This document shows positions 22,479-34,684 of a DNA stretch of 64,000 nucleotides, in pieces; position 1 is the first letter of the stretch; every line of letters begins with the position of its first letter. The position numbers and the translations under genes are program-made. This DNA is from Stomoxys calcitrans. Its lineage: Eukaryota; Arthropoda; Insecta; Diptera; Muscidae. Location of the stretch: NCBI RefSeq assembly GCF_963082655.1, contig NC_081554.1, positions 92,448,245 to 92,512,244 of the forward strand, given 5' to 3'. The notes under the pieces are model-generated. The model made no database searches. It saw only the letters and a program-made list of their open reading frames with translations, and was not told where the DNA came from.

Positions 22479-23599
22479 GCTTAAACATTGAGCATTTCCA
22501 TAAAATTTTCCACCTTTCTTTAGTACTTCCTATTTGTTTAAATGGTCCTTAAATAGGTAACTGAGGGGTGAGTGGAGTTCGGAAGTGAACTTAAGCAAAT
22601 AGCCGGTGGAGGATAACCTGACGAAACGTTTCTGAGAACCAATATTGAAGGGTCGATGTCAGTACACCCAAAATTTAAACTTTTACTAAATATTACTTTC
22701 GTAGAGCACCATAACTAGTGACATACTTGGACAAAAAACTGCCATTATTTCAAATTAGCATCTCTGTTCGACTGCTTTGCGGAGCATGCAAATATGACGA
22801 CAATTGTATTCGTACTAAAGACCGCTGAAGGCAGTTTCGCTGCCATACATTCTTTTGTAAATTTACTCGAAACTTCAGTGTTCTACATATATTCGATAGC
22901 GTCGGAGTATTAGGTTTATAACAAGCAATCAGGGCCATGTTAAGTGTTTACCTCCTCAAAAAAAGTGGCAATGAATCAATCATTATCTTGAATTGAAATT
23001 TGAAATTTTAAATCTCACTCTGAATAAACTGCTGAGTGTGACCTACTTTTGTGGTTTTTGTTTAATTTTTTTTCTTTTTAAATATTTGCTCAAATCAATC
23101 GTTGCTTAAAGTACCACTTTGACTTGTTGGTGTTGGTTTTCATTTTCATGTGCGTTTACTTGGAATTTTAATGTGAATCTTTGGGATTCGTAAACATCAT
23201 CATTGTTGGCCATCGTGATCACCATCATGGTAATTGCAGACCAGAGTCAAGAGGTAAATAACATGCGAAGCGTATTCGAAACTTTTAGTAAACCCAATTA
23301 GGAGGTCGTTGATCTCACTCCGGGCCACTACACACGCGCTCATTTCCAAGTTAATTTTTTTTTGTTATACAAGACATGTGTTGTTCGACAATTATAATGA
23401 GCGGTAGTGGTCAATCGAATGCAGAGGGAGAGGAGGAGAGAGAGGTCATGTAACTGGGAAGGCATGTGTGGAAACTTGAAACTTTTTGGCAATGTGAAAA
23501 GATGTGAAATTCGAATCTTATTGATACCCTCAAAAAATAATTCGTTTCCCATAAAGGAAATTTTCGACAAGTTAACTTCTTTACCAATTATAAACAGAT
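22479..23599. other. No gene seen
   Basis: AT-rich DNA with a 'catcatcattg'-type stretch near 23195. No transposon ends or coding motif. Confidence 0.45.
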
Positions 23600-24191
23600 C
23601 CAAGTTGGTAATTCAAACCCCTTCAGATTATTTTTGAATTTATTTCGATGTTATGACACACATTTATATTAAAAACCTTCCACGTTGCTCTAAAAATAAT
23701 CATTTTCCGAGTTTACCATCCGCTCATCACTTTTTATCCATCACAGGTCTATAGGCTTAAATACTCACCCTGTCTCTCTAGTAGTAGAGACAAAAGAGAA
23801 TAATTATTGATCCGGTAAACGAATAATCGTTTGCGGTTCTCGAAACAATTTGCCGTTAAAGAGTTTTTGGTTTTACAACAAACGAAAGATACTTTCCAAG
23901 TTGGTAATTCAAACCCCTTCAGATTATTTTTGAATTTATTTCGATGTTATGACACACATTTATATTAAAAACCTTCCACGTTGCTCTAAAAATAATCATT
24001 TTCCGAGTTTACCATCCGCTCATCACTTTTTATCCATCACAGGTCTATAGGCTTAAATACTCACCCTGTCTCTCTAGTAGTAGAGACAAAAGAGAATAAT
24101 TTTTGATCCGGTAAACGAATAATCGTTTGCGGTTCTCGAAACAATTTGCCGTTAAAGAGTTTTTGGTTTTACAACAAACGAAAGATACTTT
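23600..24191. repeat. 296 bp tandem duplication
   Basis: Copy 1 is 23600-23895 and copy 2 is 23896-24191, almost identical (one clear change: 'aattattga' against 'aatttttga'). Each holds 'gtaaacgaataatcgtttgc' and a short inverted 'ctctctagtagtagaga'. A diverged third version lies at 24660-24800. Confidence 0.88.
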
Positions 24192-24800
24192 CGCTGTAGA
24201 CCAAGTCGCTAAAAGGTTTACAATAAAAAGGTTAGTTACGTTCAATAACACAACGTTTATGGCTAACGTTTGATATATTGAAGCAAAACGTTACATAGTT
24301 ACAATTTAAAAATACCTGCGTGACAAAAGTATATTGTTTCTCCCAAACATGTCTCAATCGTTTTATTTTTTTGCGTGTAAGCAGATTTTACCTTATTTTT
24401 GTATCGATGTTTTGATTGATAAATTAATTTGAAGTCTTCCATCCATGTCCAATCAACTCCATTACGGTATTGTATTATGATTTGCTGTATTCCTTGCGCT
24501 TTAAAACAAATGAATATTTATGGGAGTTGTTGATTTCGCACATTTAAATACCTACCTAATAATGTATGTGCCTTAGAAATTGCTGATGGTTTTTCCGGTG
24601 CTCAACGACATTTGTTTGTTGCTCTTATGGATTTGGTTATTCGACGAGATTGTACGATTGTGTAGGAGATTGTATCTATACTCTCAAATATTCACTCTCT
24701 CTCTAGGAGGAGGGACACAGGGGAATATTTATGGGTCTTGTAAACGAATAATCGCTTGCGGAAACATCGAAACACTTTTGCCATTAAAGTACTACTGATT
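24192..24800. repeat. Family E repeat, inverse of the 4.26-5.16 kb sequence
   Basis: Blocks match 4.26-5.0 kb in the opposite sense: 'gtaaaaccaaaaac', 'cattattgaacgtaactaac' and 'aaatcataatacaa' at 4.3-4.9 kb have inverses here and in 24.05-24.19 kb. The order of two blocks is exchanged. Ends resemble 'acacgcaaaaaaataa'. It is probably a non-autonomous DNA element. Confidence 0.5.
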
Positions 24801-25255
24801 TTGCATTGAAAAAAAGATTAGATCACGGGCTCGCCAATTGTAAACGTTTCTTAGGTGGCTAGTCTAATCATCAGTACAATAGTGCTGCTCTCTATCCTCC
24901 TGTCTACCGGATCAACAGTTCATAGTTTGTTTTTTTTTTGTAGTTTTGAAACTAAATCTGCATCCCAATATGAATTTATTTCATTATGTTACCACAAGCT
25001 AATCCCTTCAGCCGTTGTTCAACATCTTTTCATGGGTCAACATCGCTTTCTATTTCTTAGTAATTTCAAGGTAATTTGCGGGCTTTTTTCAACATCAATG
25101 TATCACGGTTCATATACACCAACAATGTTGATGACTTTTTGAAACCGCTGTTGTTGTTCTTGTTCTTCTTTTACACAGTACATAGAAGTACTTGGGGTCT
25201 ACCAATGAATATCACCAACAACTATATTAATGAGTATTCAATGTAGGCTCCAAGT
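24801..25255. other. No gene seen
   Basis: An open frame at 24855-25142 has no recognisable motif. Confidence 0.4.
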
Positions 25256-26385
25256 TTTTATACCCTCCACCATACGATGGGGGGTATACTAATTTCGTCA
25301 TTCCGTTTGTAAAAATCGCAAATTTTGTCCTTGAACATTCCGCTAAGGAACAGGGCAATCTTCTCACATGTCAATGAGTGCAGTCCGATTCAAGTTTAAG
25401 CTGAATGATAAGGGGTCTCATTTTTATAGCCGAGTCCGAACGGCGTACCGCAGTGCGACATCTCATTGGAAAGAAGTTTTACATGGCATAGTACCTCACA
25501 AATGTTATTTTTTCTGATGGTCTCGCCCGGATTTGAACCCAGGCGTTTAGCGTCAAATTTTGCACAAATATTTCTTTTTAGTGTAGGTCGGTTGGGATTG
25601 TAATTGGGCCAAATCGATCCATGTTTTGATATAGCTGCCATATAAACCGATCTCGGGTCTTGACTTCTTGAGCTTCTAGAGGGCGCAATTCTCATCCGAT
25701 TTGATTGAAATTTTGCACGTGGTGTTTTGGTATTACTTCCGATAACTGTGCCATGTATGGTCTAAATCGATTGATAATCTGATATAGCTGCCATATAAAC
25801 CGACCTTGGGTCTTGACTTCTAGAGCTTCTAGAGGGCACAATTCCTATACAAAATTGAGCATGAAGTGTTCTAGTATGACTCCCAACAACTGTGCCAAGT
25901 ATAGTCTAAATCAGTCCATAACATGATATAGCCGCCATATAAACCGATCTACCGATTAGACTTCTTGAGCCTCTAGAGGGCGCAATTCCAATACGGCTGA
26001 AATTTTGCATGACGTGTTTGGTTATGACTTTCAACAACGGTGCTAAGTATGGTTTAAATCGGTGCATAACCTGATATAGCCGCTATATAAACCGATCTTG
26101 GGTCTTGACTTCTTGAGCTTCAATAGGGCGCAATTTTTATCCGATTTGGCCGAAATTTTGCATGCCAACAAGTGTGTCAAGTATGCCCTAACTCAGTTCA
26201 TATCCTGATATAGGCGACATATACGCCGATCTCCCGATTAGACTTCTTGGGCTTCTAGAGGGCGCAATTCTGATCTAATGTGGTTGAAATTTTGCATATG
26301 TCGTTTTGGTATGACTTTCAACAATTGTTCCAAGTATGGTCCGATCTCCCAGTTTGACTATTTGAGTCTCTGGAGGGCGCATCTA
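25256..26385 (+). repeat. DINE-like type A element, forward, with SINE inside
   Basis: The 5' end is 'tataccctccaccatacgat'. After the SINE at 25312-25556 it resumes at 'ttttgcacaaatatttc' and shows five central units, each with 'atagctgccatataaaccga' or a variant. The 3' end is lost. Confidence 0.63.
25312..25556 (-). repeat. SINE inside a DINE-like element
   Basis: It runs from the 3' tail ('tgaacattccgctaaggaac') to the tRNA head with the inverted B box 'ggatttgaaccc'. It sits where the DINE-like repeat should have about 170 bp, including its (GTCC)n stretch, so a deletion accompanied or followed insertion. Confidence 0.8.
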
Positions 26386-26394
26386 TTACTAAAG

Positions 26395-26770
26395 TTTTTA
26401 TATGGCTTAATATCTCACATATGTGGCCAGCATTACGGATGGATTATCACCGCTGAAATTGTTTCTGATGTCCTCGCCAGGGTTGGAATCCATGTGTGTT
26501 TCTGATCTTCTCAACATCACAGTAAAATACAAATGCAAATTTCGAACATGAACATTCCACTAAGGAACAGGAGCAGTGCGACACCTCTTTGGGGAGAAGT
26601 TTTTACATGGCATGGTGCCTAACAAATATCACCAGCATTAGGAGGAGATAACCACCGCTGACTCATATTTTTCTGAAGTTCCCTCCAAGGCACGTTCAGC
26701 GTCATAGGCGAACTTGCTACGGTGGCTTCCTTCATCGTCATAGTCGGTTATGGTAAACTCTGCACCACGA
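26395..26770 (-). repeat. Two degraded SINE copies in tandem
   Basis: The first copy, 26395-26500, has only the middle and tRNA head. The second, 26530-26760, starts 'gaacattccactaaggaaca', lacks part of the body, and ends in a poorly kept head ('cttgctacggtggcttcc'). Confidence 0.7.
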
Positions 26771-26864
26771 TACCTCCAGCTGATGTTGATAACATTTAAC
26801 CTAGAATTCAGAACTTGAACGCGGAGATCTAAAAACTATATATTTACGAAAACTCAACATTAGC

Positions 26865-27268
26865 CTCTACGATGACCCATGATTTCAATATCAGTCGGTC
26901 TATAGGGCAGCTATATCCAAATATAGTCCGATCTGAAATGGGAAGCGCTCTACCTGAACTCACTGTGCCAAATGTCATCGAAATCGGGTTAAAAATGACC
27001 AATTTATTGCCTCAAGACTTAAAGTCTGGAGATCGGTCTATTTAGTGGCTATATATAACTAAAATCCGATTTTATGAGATCAGAAGATCAGGTTTATATA
27101 CAAAGAACACGAAATCATCAAATATTGTTTGCCAAATGTTTTTATACCCAAGATATCTGCGGAATTATAAATACCCAGCTTTTGGATATATATGGGTAAA
27201 TACCCGGGTATTTACCCAATTTATCGGGTAAGTACCTTTTGGGTATTCAACCATCGCCCATCTCTACA
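26865..27268. repeat. Type C repeat, short copy, with a 24 bp perfect palindrome
   Basis: It has 'tctatagggcagctatatcc' and 'aactcactgtgccaaatgtc' like the other type C copies. The terminal block carries the perfect palindrome at 27194-27217 (centre 'acccgggt') and ends 'catcgcccatctctac'. Confidence 0.6.
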
Positions 27269-28015
27269 AATGCTCAATAGATGCACAAATTTAAATTATT
27301 TTTTTTTAGTTGTAGTTATTTTGTCTTATTTCAAAATAAAATATTAAAAATCTGTTTCCTATTATATAATTTAAGACAAAAAAAAAAAACAGTCTTAAAT
27401 TCAGGCAAAATGTTTGGGTTATTTGAAAAGCATATCCCACGATTTGAACAGTTTTTGATTCAAAGTTATTGATGAACATTCAGAAAAATAACGTAAGCAA
27501 AAGTAATTTAAAATGTTCTTGTGTGTTAAAGGAGGAGCTTAATTATTGCCATTAATGAATATGGACTTTCAATTCACTATATATAGCTGACAAAAAAGGA
27601 AAGTTGAGGTCGAAAATTTATTGCTGTAATTTTGAGAAGAAGTCGAAATGATGTTGAAAAGTCAAAATTTGATGTGAAAGTGCGTTCAAAAATGCTCACA
27701 ACAGCCCTTTTCTTAGACAAGCCCTAAATATCTTTGATTTATCTGCCGAAATCAAGTAAAATTTAAGTTAAGCATACATTTATGTTTATGGACAGCAAAC
27801 ACTTTTTTCTGATGCGTCGCATTTGAAACGAACGTAAATAAATGATAGATAACCGATGTATGTGAAAATATAATAAAATATAAAAATTCACGATAGAGCA
27901 GCACCTATATGTGAAATTTAAAATTATAATACAGAAAACTTAATACAAAAAATCCTAATACAGAAAATCCTAATTCAAAAGTAATAACAACCAAATGCAA
28001 ATATGGAAAAAATTC
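27269..28015. other. No gene seen
   Basis: Very AT-rich; A-runs and T-runs only. Confidence 0.5.
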
Positions 28016-28017
28016 TA

Positions 28018-28254
28018 TTGGGTTGCCCAAAAAGTAATTGCGGATTTTTCATATAGTCATCGTTGACAAATTTTCTCACAGCTTGTGATTCTGTAATTGC
28101 ATTCTTTCTTCTGCCAGTTATCAGCTGTGACTTTTAGTTTGCTTTAGAAAAAAAGTGTAAAAAAAGTATATTTGATTAAAGTTCATTCTAAGTTTTATTA
28201 AAAATGCATTTACTTTCTTTTAAAAAATCCGCTATTACTTTTTGGGCAACCCAA
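28018..28254. mobile_element. Mariner-derived MITE, 237 bp, with TA target duplication
   Basis: Both ends carry the inverted repeat 'ttgggttgcccaaaaagtaa'. TA lies at 28016-28017 and 28255-28256. The interior is made only of the two end regions of the mariner at 47980-48876, including the 'taactggcagaagaaag'-type segment and the 'aaaatgcatttactttctt' segment. No coding capacity remains, so it would need transposase from elsewhere. Confidence 0.9.
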
Positions 28255-28439
28255 TAATATAAAAAAAAGAAATTCAAACATAAATATGACGAAAAATGAA
28301 ATTGTTATAAAAATCAAAATATAATACAAGTCGTAAAAAAAATATGGATGTCGAATTTAATTCATCACTCAAAAGAAAAAATAGTCACACCATGGTCAAC
28401 TGGGAAATAGTGGGCTGAAACCGTTTATAGGAAATATAA

Positions 28440-29920
28440 TATGGACCACGCTCTTTCCGAATCTATTCAACTTGGAGCCCTAAGTATTAAAGAAACCACC
28501 GTAACATTGTGTTTGCCTTCAAAATACTTCTTTGCTGGAGCTTTTTCATTCATTCTGACAACATGACCTAGCCAACGCAGCCGTTGTATTTTGATGCGTG
28601 TAACTATGATATCGTCGTCATACAGCTCATACAGCTCGTGGTTCATACGTCGCCTATATTCTCTGTTAACGCAAATTGGTCCATATATTTTACGAAGAAT
28701 CTTTCTCTTAAATACTCCAAGCACTGCCTCATCTGCTTTCACAAGTACCCATGCTTCAGAACCATATAACAGCACGGGTAGTATCAGTGTCTTGTATAGT
28801 GTAAGCTTCGTCTGTCGGGAGGTGGCCTTGTTTCTAAACTGCCTACTTAGTCCAAAGTAGCATCTGTTTGCCAGTATTATTCTTCGCTTAATCTCAAAAC
28901 TAGCGTCATTCGTTTCGGTTACAGCGGTGCCGAGGTAGATAAAGTTACTGACTATCTCAAAGTTGTGGTTCCAACTTTCTCCATTTTCTTTATCTGCTCG
29001 GTTGTACAAGGCGTTTTGGGATTTGAAACTCGTTTAGTATTAAATGCTTCGGAGAGATTCTTTACTATTCTTACTGAGGAACGCGTATCAGCCAGTGTCA
29101 TCCTGCAGAGTCTAATTATTTTTGCAGGGATACCAAACTCAGACATGGCTTGGAATACCTTTGAACGTAAAGGAGTATCGAAGGCGGCTTTGTAGTCAAC
29201 AAAGAGATGGAAGGTGTTGATTTGTTCTTCTCGGGTCTTTTGCAGGATTTGGCGCAGTGTGAATATCTGGTCCAGGGTGGATTTACCAGGTCTAAAGCCG
29301 CATTGATAGGGCCCAATTATCTCATTGACTTTAGGTTTTAATCTTTTACACAGTACGCTCGAGAGTATCTTGTATGCGATGGGGGGAGGCTTATTCCTCC
29401 GTAGTTGACACATTCCGTCTTTTCTCCTTTCTTGTGTACGGGACATAGTATGCTGAGGTTCCAATCATCGGATATGCGTTCTTCTAGCCAGTTTGCGCAG
29501 ATAAGCTGATGCATACGCCTTATCACCGTGTCGGCTCCGGTCTTAAATAATTCAGTGGGTAACCCGTCAGCTCCTGCTGCTTTGTTGTTCTTTAGTCGGG
29601 TCACTGCTACTTGGACCTCCTTCTGACTAGGAGGTAAACATTCTATACCATCCTCAGGGATTGGTTCTGCGGTATCCTCTTCGACGCCAACGTCGGACAC
29701 TAGCAGTTAGGTGAAATGTTCTTTCCATATCCTCAGCATGTTATCTGTGTCAGTTACCATATTTCCTTCTTTGTCTCTGCAGGAGGATGTGCCTCCACCA
29801 AAGCCATCGGTTTAATGTTTAACTCTTTGGTAGAATTTCCGGACTTCAATCTGACTCCTGTACATCTCAATTCGCTCACACTCACGTGTTTCCGTTTCCT
29901 TTTTTTTTCTTCTTCCATTT
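28440..29920 (-). pseudogene. RTE-like endonuclease/RT retrotransposon, 5'-truncated, palm deleted
   Basis: Minus strand: 'KNNKAAGADGLPTELFKTGA' (29.57 kb), 'IIGPYQCGFRPGKSTLDQIF' (29.28 kb), 'FVDYKAAFD' (29.19 kb), 'FGIPAKIIRLCRMTLADTRS' (29.1 kb). It then jumps to 'KTPCTTEQIKKMEKVG' near 29.0 kb, so about 250 bp with the YxDD box are deleted. The C-terminus has 'LYGSEAWVLVKADEAVLGVF' and 'RIKIQRLRWLGHVVRMNE'. No RNase H follows, consistent with RTE-like elements. Confidence 0.82.
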
Positions 29921-30634
29921 TATCGTCTTTTTATTTCTATTAAAAACAAAGTCTGTAGCTTAAGCCGATTTACTTTATTAAGTAAAAGATTTCATTACTC
30001 TCCTTTCATATTCACAATACTAAGTATATATGTATATTATGCAAATTCCATTTGATACACCAATAAAACAAACCAATTCTTCTTTAAATAAATTTAAGCC
30101 AAAGATAACGAACTTAATTTAAACGTAACCAATCTTTTAACTTTTTTAAGCAAACATTTCCTTTGGTTAAAGATTTTATCTTAACATTTAGAAATTATTG
30201 CCCTAAAAAGAAGTTTAATAGATTCTCAATAGATGTTAAATTTTAGTAAACCACTATGTTTGAGTGTAAATACCACCTCGCAAAAAAAAAACCAAATGAT
30301 ATCAACACTTAGTGCGTAAAGTAGAAATTTTCATGAGTGCCCTTGAACCTAAGCATATTTTAATGACTTTCTTTTTTATGTCGCCCTACGCAATATAATA
30401 ACACAATTTAGACATTAAGGAGGTCGTTAACACGCTTGTTTCAGTTTCAAAACATTGAGATAACAAATCAAGTTAACGCACTTGGTATTTTATCACAATT
30501 TGTATCATTCAACAATTTTTCTGAACTTAAGAAAATTTTTCGACTTGATAAGGAATATCACCTATAAAATTAATTTCTTAGAAGTCTTATTGAAAGACCC
30601 ATTTGAATAAGCATGGAATCAAAAAAGCAAAGCT
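29921..30634. other. No gene seen
   Basis: AT-rich. An internal 'gagtgtaaatacc' motif near 30260 is weakly like family E edges. Confidence 0.4.
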
Positions 30635-30965
30635 AGAAAATAAAAATGGATAACGTTATAGAGATATGATAAATGATTTTTTATGGTCGGAGTTGAGTGG
30701 TAATAATCTGAACAACGTTTACTTACAACAAGACGGTGCTACGTGCCAAACTAGCAACAAAATCATTGCTCTTTTACCGGAAAAGTTTCTGCCCGGCATC
30801 AATTCGACACCTCAAATGTAGAATTCATAAGTCTATCGAGGACATAGGACAGCCATTTTGAGATTTGGTTATGGCAAATGTTCATGAAAAGTATATGGGA
30901 CTGTAAGCGTGGTGCCCAATTGGCTGATGTTCTTATCCATTGTTCACGGCATACCTTCCTCTTTA
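30635..30965 (+). pseudogene. Fragment of a mariner-superfamily transposase C-terminus
   Basis: The frame near 30710 reads 'NNVYLQQDGATCQTSNKIIA', the QQDGA block around the second catalytic Asp of mariner-like transposases. It is followed by a decayed stretch ('LPEKFLPGIN', then stops). No inverted repeats were found at either end. It is a diverged relative of the element at 17.6 kb. Confidence 0.6.
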
Positions 30966-31235
30966 TAAAAAAATAAACATCCGATCATTTATCTCAAAAA
31001 ATTACAATTTTTCTTTGAATACCAAAATAACATTTCTTATTAAAAAACCCTTTACTAACGGACACAACTTCTTACTTCGGAATATTGTGTTCGTTCGTTA
31101 CGAATAATTCTATTTTGAACAATGTACCCATTTTTCCAAGGTCAATCAATCCTTACCTTCAACGTTACCTTCATTTAATTTTTTTTTTGTCATAAGTAAT
31201 AATAAAATATTAAACAACCATTAAAAATAATTTAA

Positions 31236-32996
31236 GAGGCGTTAAGTTCGGCCGGGCCGAACTTTGGATACCCACTACCTCGGGTATATATGTAAACCAT
31301 CTTTCGTCAAAATCCGTTGAAAAAATGCATACCTTATGCCCCAAAGCAGCTATATCGAAATATGTTGCGATCTGGACCAAATACTAATGAGTACAAGTCA
31401 TTGTTCAATTGTGTATAACAAAATATTAGTGTTTTTAGTAGCTATATCTAAAACTAAACCGATCTGAACCATATACGACACGGATGTCGAATAGCCTAAC
31501 ATAAGTCACTGTGTCAAATTTAAGCAAAATCGAATTATGAATGCGCCTTTTATGGGGCCAAGACTTTAAATCGAATTATCGGTCTACATGGCAGCTATTG
31601 GGTTGCCCAAAAAGTAATTGCGGATTTTTTAAAAGAAAGTAAATGCATTTTTAATAAAACTTAGAATGAACTTTAATCAAATATACTTTTTTTTACACTT
31701 TTTCTAAAGCAAGCTAAGAGTAACAGCTGATAACTGACAGAAGAAAGAATGCAATTACTGAGTCACAAGCTGTGAAAAAATTTGTCAACGCCGACTATAT
31801 GAAAAATCCACAATTACTTTTTGGGCAACCCAATATATCCAAATCTGGACCGATTTGAACCACGTTGCAGAAAAATGTCAAAGAGCCTAACAGAACTCAC
31901 TGTCCCAAATTTCGGCAACATCAGACAATAAATGCGCCTTTTATGACCCCAAAACCTTAAATCGAGAGATCGGTCTATATGGCAGCTATATGCATATGTT
32001 GATCGATCTATGCCAAATTGCAGAAATTTGTTGTATTTGGGCTTAACTTAACTCACTGTCTCAAATTTCGGCGCCATCGGACAATAAATGCGCCTTTTAT
32101 CGGCCGGATACCTTAAATCGGAGGATCGGTCTATATGGCAGCTAGATTCAAATCTGGACCGATCTAGGCCATATTGCAGAAGTATGTCGAGAGGCTTAAC
32201 TTACTCACTCAAATTTCTGTGACACCGGACTATAAATGCGCCTTTTATGGGATCAAAAACTTAAATCGAGAGATCGGTCTATATGGCGGCTATATGCAAA
32301 TTTTGATCGATCTAGGCCAAATTGTCTCAAATTTCAGCGACATCGGACAATAAATGTGCCTTTTATGGGCCCAAAGTCTTAAATCGTGAGATCGGTCTAT
32401 ATGGCAGCTATATTCAAATCTAGACCGATCTGGGCCAAATTAGAAGGATGTCGAAGGGCCTAACACAACACGCTGTCCCAAATTTTGGCAAAATCGGACA
32501 ATAAATGCGCCTTTTATGGGCGCAAGACCTTAAATCGAGAGATCGGTCTATATGGCAGCTATATACAAATCTGGACCAATTTGAACCAAATTGAATAAGC
32601 ATGTCGAGTGGCCTAAGAAAACTCACTGTCGCAAATTTCAGCAAAATCGGATAATAAATGTGGCTTTTATGGACCTAAGACCCTAAATCAGCGGATCGGT
32701 CTATATGGGGGCTATATCAAAATGTATTCCGATATAGCCCATCTTCGAAAATAACCTGATTATGGACAAAAAAAGAATGTGTGCAAAATTTCAGCTCAAT
32801 ATCTCTATTTTTAAAGACTGTAGCGTGATTTCAACAGACAAACGGACGGACATTGCTAGATCATCTTTGATTTTTACGCTGATCAAGAATATATATACTT
32901 TATAGGGTCGGAAATGGATATTTCGATGTGTTGCAAACGGCATGACAAAATGAATATACCCCCATCCTTCGGTGGTGGGTGTAAAAATCCTCAATA
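31236..32996 (-). repeat. DINE-like type B element, ~1.5 kb plus a MITE insertion
   Basis: The left end 'gttcggccgggccgaacttt' shares the type A hairpin. The right end has 'aacggacggac', 'aagaatatatatactttata' and 'cttcggtggtgggtgtaaaa'. The centre has about seven units with 'cggtctatatggcagctat' spaced about 118-154 bp and a spacer different from type A ('caataaatgcgccttttat'). The MITE at 31598 is nested. Confidence 0.65.
31598..31833. mobile_element. Second copy of the mariner MITE, 236 bp, inside a DINE-like repeat
   Basis: It has the same ends and interior as the MITE at 28018 but in the opposite orientation. TA duplications are at 31596-31597 and 31834-31835. Removing the insert and one TA restores 'gcagctatatccaaatctgg', the consensus of the surrounding tandem unit. 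This fixes both boundaries exactly. Confidence 0.92.
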
Positions 32997-33074
32997 TAAA
33001 GTAAAGTATCTATCAATGAAAACATGTTTTCGTAAAAAGTTGGAAAATTGCGCATTTTTAAATTTAGTTCCTTA

Positions 33075-33800
33075 CCTTTGATTGGGTGGGGCCGACCATA
33101 TACGACCCAATTCTGAAAATTCTGTGGGAATAAACTCCAAGGGAATTAACTTTTCCCTCGAATAAAATCCTCCTACTTTGATTGAATGGGGAGAGGAAAC
33201 ATTTGGGAAAGGGAATTTCAAATTTTCGAAAACAGCTATTTCGCTTCAGCTGTTTTATAACATTTGTAAATTTTTTTTTGAAAAAAGGAACATAAAATGG
33301 AAAAATAAGCATAAAGGTTGTTAAAAAAAGTTTACAAACATGTTTAGTGTTGCTTTTGTAATGTTTATTTTGCTTTTTATAGTTGAATAGTGCAAATTAT
33401 GGCCTATAGCATGTCACGATATTTCTGTGTTGTGATAACAACTTTTCGTCTTCATCCAACAATCGTTGGCTAAAATGAGATGCTTCCAGAATGGTCTGGT
33501 GGACGTTGGCGTTTTCCCTTGCCAAAAGGATTATATGTGGCTGAATATACCGAATCGTTCTTGGGCAAAACTACTTTAGTGAGAAATGTAAATGTTTGCT
33601 ACACTACGTGGTCATGAATGCTGTGGTAGTCAGTCTGATACGCTGATTTATCTAAAGATGTACATTTATGGAGATAGAACTTGAAGATCTAATCATCATT
33701 TCCGGGCGGCGGCTGCTTTTCTTGTTAATTGGAACGGCTGTTGGACATAGTGCTGCCGAATAGCGACTTATGAATTTATTTATATCTCAGTGGCGTAAAT
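33075..33800 (+). repeat. Family G repeat, first copy
   Basis: An interspersed sequence with an inverted homologue at 55540-56245. Shared blocks include 'gataacaacttttcgtcttc', 'gtgttgcttttgtaatgttt' and 'gaataaactccaagggaatt'. There is no long ORF, and open frames are not conserved between copies. Confidence 0.65.
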
Positions 33801-33844
33801 GCTGTCAAATGTGGCTCCAAGTATTTTTGAGTAATTGATGGTCT

Positions 33845-33995
33845 GAAGTGTAATGTTGCACATTGCCCACGAACATTCCATTGAGAAACACGCATAAGAC
33901 TTCTTGCATATTAACAAGTGCTGGCCGATTCTAATACTTTAAGCTCAATGATAAGGGAACTCTATTTAGTATCACTTAGCAACATCTCTTTATAC
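33845..33995 (-). repeat. Diverged SINE 3' half
   Basis: 'cattgcccacgaacattcca' through 'aagctcaatgataaggga' to 'caacatctcttt' follows the SINE body order on the minus strand with many changes. The head is missing. Confidence 0.55.
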
Positions 33996-33999
33996 ATAT

Positions 34000-34684
34000 G
34001 GGTCTAAGAATATTAAAATACGTATTGACAACATATATCCCATGGCAGCCGGTTGTAAGTACCGGCTAATTAGGCGGTATGCAGAAATGTCGAAAATTTA
34101 AGATTTTCCTTATTTGTAGGATTTTAGAAATCAAAACGAGCCAAAGAACCAAAACTTTAAAATAAAGATGCTATCTTTAAATTTAATTTCCTATTTACTA
34201 ACGAACATGACTACCCTTTGAATGACTCCTTCATTCCCTGAAATCTCTTCATGTCTGGTAACCCACATCATCGTCACATCGTGGTCACGGAGTCTATACA
34301 GGGACTCCAAACAATCTGCAACATACCTTGACTTCACCACCCCCGAACCAAATGTTCTTATAATCGTATATAAGTCAAAACAAAGATATTGGTAACAGAA
34401 CTATTCATTTTAGACAGAATCAAAGAAATTTTATACCAAAAATCAAGCAGATCTATGGGTATCAAGCAATGTTGCCGTTTTTGGTAGGTTCCTACAAAAA
34501 TTGGTACGTTTTTATACTGTTTTCGTTAGGTTGGTAGGCTGATCTCAATTTTTGGTAGGGTTTTCCAACATATCACTACCAAGTTAATTACTAAAAAAAA
34601 TCGTCGGGGATAACTCAAAATTACATTGTATTCATTAAGAGTTCAGAATAAAACCATATGATGTTGAGAGGCAATGATTCTCAA
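34000..34684. other. No gene; repeat scraps
   Basis: 'cccatggcagccggttgtaa' (34045) also occurs at 9450. 'gttgccgtttttggtaggtt' with three more 'ttggtagg' motifs lies at 34470-34560. Neither could be classified. Confidence 0.4.

Noticed and set aside
23407..23637. Possible small gene with Arg/Glu-rich start
   Set aside because: The 'gagggagaggaggagagaga' stretch creates the composition, the frame runs into the tandem repeat, and no splice or start context supports it.
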